Assembly (NCBI GenBank): GCA_002067755.1
Contig: MVQH01000075.1
Span: 1 to 55,480 of the forward strand
Reading direction: 5' to 3'
Length of the DNA stretch: 55,480 nt
Source: Methanosaeta sp. PtaB.Bin018
Lineage (GTDB): Archaea > Halobacteriota > Methanosarcinia > Methanotrichales > Methanotrichaceae
Part shown: positions 25,244 to 32,957 of the stretch, piece after piece
Layout: every line of letters starts with the position of its first letter
Position numbering within the stretch: position 1 is the stretch's first letter
Notes under the pieces: model-generated
The model's input: the letters and a program-made list of their open reading frames with translations, nothing else
What the model was told of the DNA's origin: nothing
The model's database searches: none
Position numbers and translations under genes: made by a program

Positions 25244-25983
25244 AGGTCACGCTTCTTGGCACAGGCGACGCTATCGGCACGCCCAAGATCGGCTGCAAAT
25301 GTCCAGCGTGCATGGATGCGTTGAGAGGAGGACGAAGCAGAAGGTTGAGGTTCTCAGTTCTCCTGGAGTCAGACGATGACGAGGGCAAGGTGCTTGTCGA
25401 CACGAGCCCGGATCTGCGCTGGCAGCTTTTGAAGAAGGACATATCCCATGTGGATGGGGTGATCTGGACTCATGCTCACTATGATCATTATGCGGGCTTC
25501 GGGGACTTTCATAGGGTGCAAAGCCATGTGGACGTTTATGCTTTGAAAAACACCATGGACTATATCCTCAATTATCTTTACTTCCTCAATCCCGTGCGCC
25601 ATGACGTATGCGCCTATGAGCCATTTGAGATCGCAGGAATGCAGTTCACGCTCTTCAATGTGAACCATCCACCAACGGAGACAACTGGAGTTGTCGTCTG
25701 CAACGGGAAGAAGAAGCTGGTGATCACCAGCGATACGAACCTGGAAATACCCGAAAGGAGCCTTGAGCTTATGAAGAACGCCGACCTGTTGTTGGCAGAC
25801 GCGATCATGCCCCCGGGCTACAACATTCCCAAGCACATGAATGCCGAGGAGGCCGTTGCATTGGCCAGCCGCCTGGGGGCTAGGGATCTGAAGCTCACTC
25901 ATCTCGCTCACCTTTATCCGCCACACGAGATCGCCCTCAAGAAATGGCCTTTGGGCCACGACATGATGGAGATCGTCTTGTGA
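25240..25983 (+). CDS. PhnP-like metallo-beta-lactamase-fold phosphodiesterase
   Basis: A 247-aa MBL-fold protein of the PhnP/PqqB-type branch: LLGTGDAIGTPKIGCKCPAC (Cys-rich turn as in PhnP's structural zinc site), VDTSPDLRWQLL, the metal motif THAHYDHYAGFGD, VNHPPTETTG, TSDTNLEIP and LTHLAHLYPPHE. PhnP acts on cyclic ribose phosphates; this archaeal copy has no phosphonate genes nearby, so the substrate may be another cyclic phosphodiester. Translationally coupled to the AAA+ gene. Confidence 0.83.
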   Translation: MKVTLLGTGDAIGTPKIGCKCPACMDALRGGRSRRLRFSVLLESDDDEGKVLVDTSPDLRWQLLKKDISHVDGVIWTHAHYDHYAGFGDFHRVQSHVDVYALKNTMDYILNYLYFLNPVRHDVCAYEPFEIAGMQFTLFNVNHPPTETTGVVVCNGKKKLVITSDTNLEIPERSLELMKNADLLLADAIMPPGYNIPKHMNAEEAVALASRLGARDLKLTHLAHLYPPHEIALKKWPLGHDMMEIVL

Positions 25984-26005
25984 GATGCTCTCGTGAGAGA
26001 TTTGT

Positions 26006-26746
26006 TCAAGTCGAAGAAGGACACCACCTTTCCATGCCAAGAAGATACGCTACTCCCGCAATTGTAGTTCCAAAAAATACAACTCTTCTTCTGTGACGCG
26101 AGGCCATCTCCAGCAGGTCGCCGATGGTGCCGTTGACAATCGTGGATCCAGTTATCAAAATGAGCTGGCAGCGCTCGAAGATATCAGACGAATCCATGCC
26201 ATCCAAGACCTTTACGCCGCAGCGCGCAGATCCCGCTTCTGCCAGATCAGAGACCATCACTTTTTCAGGGCCTAGTGACCTCACCAAGGCTTCCAGAAGC
26301 GCAGGCTGCATTCCTATGAGCCCGACGGCGTCGGCATGCTGCTCTGCTATCCACGAGGCCATGCGATCAGCGCATCTCTTCGGCCCTTCGTCCTTGCAGT
26401 GCACAGTCTTATCGATCAGGCCACGGTATCTGAGGGTGGCATTGATGGTCGAGACCAAAACTGCGCGCTCGAAGCTTCCGGCGAGAGGCATACTCAGCGC
26501 ATCTCTCAAAGTTCCCCTGAAACTCCCTTTAGCTGAGGTAAATGCCTGCCCGGCTGCGCCTTTGTACACGGCCTGCATCAGAACCTCCCGTCCCCTTAGA
26601 ATGGGAAAGTCATCTCGCCCTGGATCTCCAATGGCATCCCTGGGACTCAAAGGCAGGCTCACTACCACCTCGCAGTTCAAATCCTCGAGATTCAGTTCTG
26701 CACAAAATCGCCTCTTTGCCTCTTGCAGCAGATCCATCTTGACCAT
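26006..26746 (-). CDS. DUF364-type putative metal-chelation protein
   Basis: A 246-aa protein whose C-terminal half (VGLIGMQPALLEALVRSLGP, SDLAEAG, ERCQLILITGSTIVNGTIGD, RVVFFGTTIAGVAYLLGM) matches the Rossmann-like DUF364 domain, often labelled putative heavy-metal chelation. The N-terminal half (DDFPILRGREVLMQAVYKGA, GQAFTSAKG) matches the companion DUF4213-like portion. It follows modC by 7 bases with its own GAGG site, so it belongs to the molybdate-transport operon and likely handles molybdenum or regulates transport. Function is not proven. Confidence 0.75.
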   Translation of the reverse strand: MVKMDLLQEAKRRFCAELNLEDLNCEVVVSLPLSPRDAIGDPGRDDFPILRGREVLMQAVYKGAAGQAFTSAKGSFRGTLRDALSMPLAGSFERAVLVSTINATLRYRGLIDKTVHCKDEGPKRCADRMASWIAEQHADAVGLIGMQPALLEALVRSLGPEKVMVSDLAEAGSARCGVKVLDGMDSSDIFERCQLILITGSTIVNGTIGDLLEMASRHRRRVVFFGTTIAGVAYLLGMERWCPSST

Positions 26747-26753
26747 ACAGGCC

Positions 26754-27506
26754 TCAATTCATCTCTCTATTCTTCTCTTTCAACTCGATCCTCTCGCCGT
26801 TCTCCTCTCGCCCAAATGGCATTTGGGCACCCCAGCTCATCGCCTCATCAGGTCCTCCTGTTAGCGCTATCTTGCCGCTCTCAAGGAGGCAGGCACGATC
26901 GCCGATGCAAGCCACATCCCGAAGGTCGTGAGTAACTATGATGCTTGGGACTTGGCAGGCATGAATCTTCTCTCTCAGATCCCGTCTCATGGCCGCTTGG
27001 CATCGAACATCCAGCGCAGACAGCGGCTCGTCCAATAAAAGAAGATCCGGCTCGATGATCAATGCCCGCGCCAGGGCTACACGCTGCTTTTGGCCTCCGG
27101 ATATATCAATGGCTTTGGCTTTCCTGATATCCCACAGTCCAGCTTCGTCGAGATGCTCCTTCACCAACAGCTCGATCTCGCGGCGTGAGAGCCCGCGAGC
27201 TCTAAGCCCGAAGGCCACGTTGTCGTAGACGCTCATGTGTGGGAATAGGGCATAGCTCTGAAAGACATACCCGATATTCCTCTCCTCGGGGATCATATTT
27301 TCCTTCAGCTCTGAATCGAAGAGCGTCCTGCCGCCCAAAGCAATCCTCCCAAAATCTGGAGATTGCAGCCCGGCGATGAGGTTTAAGAGTGTGGTCTTGC
27401 CGCAGCCGTTGTCTCCCACGAGCATGAGGATCTCTCCTTCGGCTATGCGGAGCTTAACCTGCAGATCGAAGTCTCGCAGCCTCTTCTTAACATCAATTTC
27501 TAACAT
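26754..27506 (-). CDS. modC: Molybdate/tungstate ABC transporter ATP-binding protein
   Basis: A 250-aa ABC ATPase: Walker A GDNGCGKTTLL, Q-loop VFQSYALFP, signature ISGGQKQRVALARAL, Walker B LLLLDEPLSALD, H-loop VTHD. It lacks the C-terminal TOBE regulatory domain of bacterial ModC. It powers oxyanion uptake with the adjacent permease. The 5' end overlaps modB by about 14-20 bases; ATG at 27506 or 27512 could start it. Confidence 0.9.
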   Translation of the reverse strand: MLEIDVKKRLRDFDLQVKLRIAEGEILMLVGDNGCGKTTLLNLIAGLQSPDFGRIALGGRTLFDSELKENMIPEERNIGYVFQSYALFPHMSVYDNVAFGLRARGLSRREIELLVKEHLDEAGLWDIRKAKAIDISGGQKQRVALARALIIEPDLLLLDEPLSALDVRCQAAMRRDLREKIHACQVPSIIVTHDLRDVACIGDRACLLESGKIALTGGPDEAMSWGAQMPFGREENGERIELKEKNREMN

Positions 27507-28380
27507 TTTCATACATCCGGCGGGTGAGGGTCTTCACAATTACAATGACCAGGAAGGATATGATCACAAGGATCAAAGCCAGGCACAGCGCCACATCCAG
27601 GTCCCCTTGCATGGCTGTGTAAATGGCGAGCGGCATGGTCTGCGTTCGCCTCTGGAAATTTCCGGCGAACATAATCGTTGCCCCAAACTCTCCCAGGGAG
27701 CGGGCGAAGGCCATGATGGCACCGGAGACAAGGCCGTTGAAAGCAATTGGCAGTATCACATGAAAGAATGTATAGATCCGAGATGCTCCCAGTGTACGCG
27801 CTGCGTTCTCCATAGAGATGTCCACATCTTCAAAGCTCGTCCTTGCCTGGCGGATGTAGAAGGGCGATGAGACGAAGATCTGGGCTACGATCACCGCCAG
27901 GGTGGTGAAGGCTATGCTTATCCCAAGTCCATCCAGATAATGCCCTAAGATGCCCATTCTGCCAAAAGCCATGAGCAAGGCAATGCCCGCTACGGCAGGT
28001 GGCATGATCACTGGAAGGTCGATGAGCGAGTCTGCTATCTCCTTTCCAGGATAGCGGAATTTGGCGTTGATGTAGGCCAGCGGCGTTCCCAGTAGAACCA
28101 CAGTCACTGTGGTAAAGGCGGAGGTGGATAGGCTGAGCCTCAGGGCGTCCACCACCATTGGGTCATGCAGCGTCTGGACTACTGTGTCCAGGGGATTTTT
28201 GAGTAAGAGAGATGCCACTGGGAGGGCTATGAAGCCCATTGTCAGGAGCATGAGCAAGGCAAGCCCTGCCTTTAAAGCCTTGCTCCTCCATGACCCCCTC
28301 AATCTCGGGCTCTGGATGATTACTCTGCACGAGCCGCCTGCATCAGTACCAAACCGGTTCGAAATAATCTCTCCGATCAT
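27493..28380 (-). CDS. modB: Molybdate/tungstate ABC transporter permease
   Basis: A 295-aa permease with about six membrane helices and the binding-protein-dependent transport signature (EAA-like motif around ENAARTLGASRIYTFFHVILP). Conserved ModB/WtpB stretches include LGTPLAYINAKFRYPGKE, DLPVIMPPAVAGIALL and RSLGEFGATIMFAGN. It overlaps the upstream modA by 4 bases (ATGA) and the downstream modC, so the three are a coupled transporter operon. Confidence 0.92.
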   Translation of the reverse strand: MIGEIISNRFGTDAGGSCRVIIQSPRLRGSWRSKALKAGLALLMLLTMGFIALPVASLLLKNPLDTVVQTLHDPMVVDALRLSLSTSAFTTVTVVLLGTPLAYINAKFRYPGKEIADSLIDLPVIMPPAVAGIALLMAFGRMGILGHYLDGLGISIAFTTLAVIVAQIFVSSPFYIRQARTSFEDVDISMENAARTLGASRIYTFFHVILPIAFNGLVSGAIMAFARSLGEFGATIMFAGNFQRRTQTMPLAIYTAMQGDLDVALCLALILVIISFLVIVIVKTLTRRMYENVRN

Positions 28381-29171
28381 TTCTCGGCCACAGGGATGAA
28401 TCCATATCTGTCTAGAACGGCTTGGCCCTTCTCAGACATCAATACCTCGATGAAGGCTCTGGCCTCCTGAGGGTATTTGGACTGAGATAGCACGCCCACA
28501 GGGAAATCGCCCTCTACGTTGTACCTGTCAGGAATAAGTATCCTGGTGACCTTTCCCACCATCTGAGGGCTGACGTCGGAATTGAAAGCAAATCCAGCAT
28601 CGGCTTCGCCCATAGCAACCTTGGAGACGATGCGGTTTACTGTGGTCTCCTGGGAGACTACATTGGCCAGGACCGCCTCCTTGTACCCAGGGCCATATTC
28701 CGGGTCCATAGCAAGCTTGTCCAGAACCATGAGTGCATAATCGCCTGCAGGAAGATCTTTGGTCCCCATCAAGATCTTGACGCCCGGCACAGCCAGGTCC
28801 TTTAATCCCGTAATGTTGGCTGGGTTGTCATTGGGCACGATTATTGCTACTTTGTTCCTGGCGAAGACCTTGACTGTGCTATTATCGATAAAGCCTTCGG
28901 ACATCAGCGCATTCATATGCTTGAGATTTGCCGATACCAGGATGTCGGCATAAGCCCCTTGCTCAATCTGGGCGCGCAGAGCAGGCACACCATCGAAGTT
29001 GAATTTGACGCTCACATTGCTGCTGTTCTCGTATATCTCGCCAATCTCACTCAGCGCTCCTGTAAGGCCGGCACCGCAAAAGACTGTCAGCTCTTCAGGA
29101 TCCGCGCCAAAGGCCGTAGAGATCGCAGCGAACAGGACAAATATCAAGAGGATTTTGCATTTCTCTATCAT
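28377..29171 (-). CDS. ModA-like oxyanion-binding protein, copy 1 (ligand positions changed)
   Basis: A 264-aa exported binding protein: signal peptide MIEKCKILLIFVLFAAISTA, then the ModA fold (ELTVFCGAGLTGALSEIGEI, FNFDGVPALRAQIEQGAYAD, GEADAGFAFNSDV, FPVGVLSQSKYP). It is translationally coupled to modB. Compared with its neighbour copy 2 and with known ModA, the two serines that hydrogen-bond the oxyanion are replaced (AASLT to GAGLT; DGSQALR to DGVPALR) and the ligand-region tyrosine is phenylalanine (GFAYVSD to GFAFNSD). Affinity or specificity is therefore in question. Start chosen at 29171 because of the signal peptide and an upstream AAAGGAGAG; the frame is open to 29222. Confidence 0.85.
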   Translation of the reverse strand: MIEKCKILLIFVLFAAISTAFGADPEELTVFCGAGLTGALSEIGEIYENSSNVSVKFNFDGVPALRAQIEQGAYADILVSANLKHMNALMSEGFIDNSTVKVFARNKVAIIVPNDNPANITGLKDLAVPGVKILMGTKDLPAGDYALMVLDKLAMDPEYGPGYKEAVLANVVSQETTVNRIVSKVAMGEADAGFAFNSDVSPQMVGKVTRILIPDRYNVEGDFPVGVLSQSKYPQEARAFIEVLMSEKGQAVLDRYGFIPVAEK

Positions 29172-29280
29172 GAATAATGACTCTCCTTTGAGTAGTTTGT
29201 GGCTCCCGTAAGTTATTTCCATGCGTTATTTTCTCCCTGGTGAAAGCTGACCCTTCACATTTCACCACAGAGCCACGAGT

Positions 29281-30126
29281 TCAGGCGGCAGATGCCCGCG
29301 CTCCAGTCGAGCTGGACGATGCCGACAGCTTACCGGAATCGGCCACAGGATAAAAGCCGTATCTCTCCAGGACTGCACATCCCCTATCTGACCGCACCAG
29401 ATCGATGAACTCTTGGGACTGAACTGGATACTTGCAGTCTTTCAGCAATCCAATGGGATATTGGGCGATGATGTTGTACCTATCCGGGATTTCGATCTTG
29501 TCGACCTTTGAGGCCAGGTCCTCTGTGACATCGGACACATAGGCAAAGCCAGCATCCGCCTCACCCAAAGCAACCTTTGTAACCACATAATTGACAGTGG
29601 TCTCCTGTGAGATGATGTTGGCCATGACCTTCTCCTTATAATCAGGACCAAATGCAGAATCATTTGCAAGCTTGCCTAAGATCTGCAGGGCATAGTCGCC
29701 CACAGGAACATCCTTGGTGCCGATGACGATCTTGACCCCGGGTTTTGCCAGGTCACTGAGATTTGATATCTTGGCGGGGTTCGCCTTGGGAATTATCAAA
29801 GCGATCTTGTTCTCTGAGAAGACTGAAACGCTGCTGTTGTTCATCAATCCCTGCTGCTCCAATGCGGTCATATGTTTCTTGTTTGCCGAGGCAAAAACAT
29901 CTGCGTATGCCCCGTTCTCTATTTGCGTTCGCAATGCCTGTGAGCCATCGAAGTTAAATGCCACATGCAGGCCCGTCTCATCCTCGTAGATCTGTCCGAT
30001 CTCGCCAAAAGCGCCTGTCAAAGATGCGGCAGCGAAGACCACAAGCTCTTTTGGCTCCTCGGCGATGCCCACAGATGCAACCATCACCAGTGCTGCAAGC
30101 AGTGCGATATGTATTCTGCTATTCAT
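29281..30126 (-). CDS. modA: Molybdate-binding protein ModA, copy 2
   Basis: A 281-aa exported oxyanion-binding protein: signal peptide MNSRIHIALLAALVMVASVG, then VVFAAASLTGAFGEIGQI, FDGSQALRTQIENGAYADVFAS, GEADAGFAYVSDV and PIGLLKDCKYP, keeping the serine and tyrosine positions expected for molybdate or tungstate. A Ser/Ala-rich tail (SASSSSTGARASAA) ends the protein. It has its own upstream region with a perfect palindrome and lies between nifN and copy 1, about 110 bases from the latter. Probably the main molybdate receptor of the permease. Confidence 0.9.
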   Translation of the reverse strand: MNSRIHIALLAALVMVASVGIAEEPKELVVFAAASLTGAFGEIGQIYEDETGLHVAFNFDGSQALRTQIENGAYADVFASANKKHMTALEQQGLMNNSSVSVFSENKIALIIPKANPAKISNLSDLAKPGVKIVIGTKDVPVGDYALQILGKLANDSAFGPDYKEKVMANIISQETTVNYVVTKVALGEADAGFAYVSDVTEDLASKVDKIEIPDRYNIIAQYPIGLLKDCKYPVQSQEFIDLVRSDRGCAVLERYGFYPVADSGKLSASSSSTGARASAA

Positions 30127-30156
30127 CGATGTCCTATCCCTCCAGACGATCCTTAT

Positions 30157-30174
30157 GTAAACACTTATGTTTAC
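30157..30174. promoter_or_regulatory. Perfect palindrome upstream of modA, candidate operator
   Basis: GTAAACACTTATGTTTAC: 7-bp arms around a CTTA centre, 31 bases before the modA start and inside the 115-base gap between nifN and modA. Position and symmetry fit a dimeric regulator site (for example a molybdate- or tungstate-responsive repressor), but no regulator is assigned and no second copy was found. Confidence 0.5.
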
Positions 30175-30241
30175 TATTACGAAATAAGTTAACTACTCTG
30201 TTGAACTTAATGCTTTTAATGCTTGCGCCTCGTGCCATCTC

Positions 30242-31558
30242 TCATGCATATCTCCTCTCCTTGGACTCGATGAGGGAGTTGGCCATACACTCTACCAGAC
30301 GCATGCTTCCCTCATACCCCAGCAGGAGCTGGTGGGATGCTCCGAAGCGATCATGATTTGGAAGTCCAACCCGCAGGAGTGGTATCTTTGTTTTTCTGGC
30401 GGTCTGCCGCCCTGTGAATGGCCCTACCATCAGCTCGATGTCCCTGGCCATGATCTCCTCGGCGATCTCGGAAAAGTCTGCTCCAGTTATTATTCTGGAA
30501 CTGGGAACCATTTGCAGGGCAGCTTCGGCAAATGCACGATTGATGGCACCAGTGGCGATGATCTGCGGCCTCATGCCAAGCTCCGTCATCAGCCGGGCTA
30601 TGCCCAGGACCATCTCAGTGTCTCCGAAGACTGCAGTCCTGGCTTCGGCCACGACCTTATGAGCATCGACCATTGTGTCCAGCAGCCTTCCACGCTCTCG
30701 CTCGTAGTATTCGGGCATTGGGTCTCCTGTCAGCTCCTCTAGGCTGGCAGCCAGGCGGTCGCAAAGATCGAGACCAATGGGCAGAGGAAGCGGCCTGTGT
30801 GGTATCTCGAACTCCTTCTCCAGAAAGTATCCCGCTCCGGGCTCTTGCACCAATCCCCCGATGGTGACAGTCGCCTTTGAGCTCGCCAAATCTCTGATAT
30901 CATCAAGGGGCGTCCCTCCAGCGGGGATGCGGGGCAAGTGTTCATTGAGAGGCGCATCGAATGTCTCAGATATGTCCGGCAGAAGGATGTAGTCAAAACC
31001 CCAGCAGTCCAGCAGCTTTTTAAGATAGCGAACATCCTCTGGCGAGACAATGGAGCCCACTAGGATGTTTATCCGCCCACTGGGCTTTGATTTTCGGACC
31101 ATGGTCTGCACCAGGCTCTTCAATGCGACCCTGTAGCCAACCTCGTGCGACGCTGCATAAGATGGCGTTGAGACGGGTATGAACGTCACGTCCCTAGCCA
31201 GCGGCTCCTCCTCCTGAAACTCACTTATGATCTGAGGGACATCATCTCCGATGGTCTCAGCAAGACATGTTGTGGCTATGCCGATGGCCTTGGGACGGTA
31301 GCCCAAGATAACATTCCGAAGGCCCTGCTTGAGGTTGGCAGCCCCACCGTAAACGGCCCCCTTCTCACTCAACGCTGACGAGGCAATGTCCACAGGCTCG
31401 CGAAAATGGTGGGCAAGGTAAAGGCGCATGTAGGTGCTGCATCCTTGTGAACCGTGAAAAAGCGTCATGCAGCTTTCGACTCCCCGGAACACAAGCACGC
31501 AGCCCATGGGCATGCACATGGAACAGGGGTTAACCCTGGCAAGTCTCTTTGATGGCAT
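30242..31558 (-). CDS. nifN: Nitrogenase cofactor scaffold subunit NifN
   Basis: A 438-aa NifN that pairs with NifE to form the scaffold on which the NifB precursor is converted to FeMo-cofactor. NifK-like cysteine pattern is retained: NPCSMCMPMGCV near the N-terminus, FHGSQGCSTYMR and ATTCLAETIGDDV. Later family blocks (VTFIPVSTPSYAASHEVGYR, LPDISETFDAPLNEHLP, AVFGDTEMVLGIARL) are present. Its start lies 28 bases inside the end of nifE, and GGGAGTCGGGG precedes the ATG. Last gene of the nif run before modA. Confidence 0.92.
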   Translation of the reverse strand: MPSKRLARVNPCSMCMPMGCVLVFRGVESCMTLFHGSQGCSTYMRLYLAHHFREPVDIASSALSEKGAVYGGAANLKQGLRNVILGYRPKAIGIATTCLAETIGDDVPQIISEFQEEEPLARDVTFIPVSTPSYAASHEVGYRVALKSLVQTMVRKSKPSGRINILVGSIVSPEDVRYLKKLLDCWGFDYILLPDISETFDAPLNEHLPRIPAGGTPLDDIRDLASSKATVTIGGLVQEPGAGYFLEKEFEIPHRPLPLPIGLDLCDRLAASLEELTGDPMPEYYERERGRLLDTMVDAHKVVAEARTAVFGDTEMVLGIARLMTELGMRPQIIATGAINRAFAEAALQMVPSSRIITGADFSEIAEEIMARDIELMVGPFTGRQTARKTKIPLLRVGLPNHDRFGASHQLLLGYEGSMRLVECMANSLIESKERRYA

Positions 31559-32948
31559 CCCCGACTCCCATGTCCACTGTCAAATCCGATCGACTGTTGA
31601 TGGGGCTCTGTCTCTTTACCGAAAGTCGCCAGACGGGGCTGTTGATGGTGATATCGATCTCACGGGCGAAATTTGCCATTCCTTGAAATCCTTCGAAGTT
31701 GATGGTTCGATCGTGGTTGAAGTCGCAGAAAGCTATCCCCAGTTTGTAGGCCAGGAAGCGCTCTTTGACGCCTGCCACCAGCAGGTCTGCGCTCTGTTTT
31801 AGGAGAAGCTCTTTCAGCTCCAGAGGATTGGCATCGTCGATTATCAGCGTGCCGTCTTTTACGATGTATCCGATTCTCTGATAATCATCTCGATCTCCTG
31901 TCTGCGTTCCTATTATCACTACATCCATCCCCAGCTCCTGGAAGGCCCGGACCAAAGAGATTGCCTTGGCAGCGCCGCCCATGTAGATGGCAGCCTTCTT
32001 GCCGCTGACGCGCGACCGGTGGCATTCGATCTGGGGCATGACGCGCGCCGTCTCACGAAGGATGATTTGCTCTGCCTTCTCTTTCAGCTGCCGAGATTCG
32101 AAGAAATCCGCCGTCGTTCGCAAGGCAGATGCCATCTCTCTCAGGCCGAAGAAGCTGATCCGTCTGTAAGGTATGCCGTACCTCTCTTCCATCTTCTTGG
32201 CAAGATAGGTCATGGAGCCGCTGCACTGCACTAAATTGAGCTTGGCAGTATGGGCCCGTTGGATATCGGCGACTCTTGCGTCGCCTGTCAGCGTAGCCAC
32301 AACATCGATTCCCATCTCCTCGAGGAGTGGCATGACATGCCAGACATCTCCTGCTACATTATACTCCCCGAGGAGGTTGACGCTGTAGCGGCTTTTGGGC
32401 GTATAATCGCAAGTTCCAATCAGCCCAAGGAGAGAGTTGCAAGCAGCTTTGTAGCCCTCATTTTTGTTTCCACGAAATCCCTCGGACTTGACCGGCACGA
32501 CAGGTATTCCCAGTTCCATGGCTGCCCTTTTGCAGATCGTCTCAATGTCGTCTCCTATGATTCCCACGATGCATGTGGAGTAGACGAAGATAGCCTGCGG
32601 ATGGAACCTGTCCGCCAGCTCCCGCAAAGCTGCTGCCAGCTTCCTTTCGCCTCCGAAGACAACATCCAGCTCCTTCATATCTGTGGAAAAGCTGTTGCGG
32701 TAGAGGTCGGACCCGGATGAGGCAGCACCACGAATGTCCCAGGTGTAAGCAGCACAACCGATGGGCCCGTGAACCAGATGCAATGCATCTGTGAGCGGAT
32801 TTAGCACCACCCTTGCCCCAGAATACACGCAGGCCCTCTGGCTCACGACTCCAGCAAGGCTGTCGTTGTTGCAGGAGATGGGAAGGCAATCGTCGCCCTT
32901 CTGCTGAATGTGCCCCTCTCTGCCTTCGAAGATCTTGATTGTGCTCAT
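31530..32948 (-). CDS. nifE: Nitrogenase cofactor scaffold subunit NifE
   Basis: A 472-aa NifE. Like NifD it carries RACVYSGARVVLNPL, HGPIGCAAYTWDIRG and STCIVGIIGDDIE, which bind the interface 4Fe-4S cluster, and LVQCSGSMTYLAKKMEERYG with the cysteine equivalent to the cofactor-ligand site; the family lacks the NifD His ligand. It overlaps nifN and lies 9 bases after nifK. Together with NifN it hosts cofactor maturation; NifB, needed upstream in the pathway, is not encoded in this window. Confidence 0.93.
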   Translation of the reverse strand: MSTIKIFEGREGHIQQKGDDCLPISCNNDSLAGVVSQRACVYSGARVVLNPLTDALHLVHGPIGCAAYTWDIRGAASSGSDLYRNSFSTDMKELDVVFGGERKLAAALRELADRFHPQAIFVYSTCIVGIIGDDIETICKRAAMELGIPVVPVKSEGFRGNKNEGYKAACNSLLGLIGTCDYTPKSRYSVNLLGEYNVAGDVWHVMPLLEEMGIDVVATLTGDARVADIQRAHTAKLNLVQCSGSMTYLAKKMEERYGIPYRRISFFGLREMASALRTTADFFESRQLKEKAEQIILRETARVMPQIECHRSRVSGKKAAIYMGGAAKAISLVRAFQELGMDVVIIGTQTGDRDDYQRIGYIVKDGTLIIDDANPLELKELLLKQSADLLVAGVKERFLAYKLGIAFCDFNHDRTINFEGFQGMANFAREIDITINSPVWRLSVKRQSPINSRSDLTVDMGVGDAIKETCQG

Positions 32949-32957
32949 GTCGATTAC

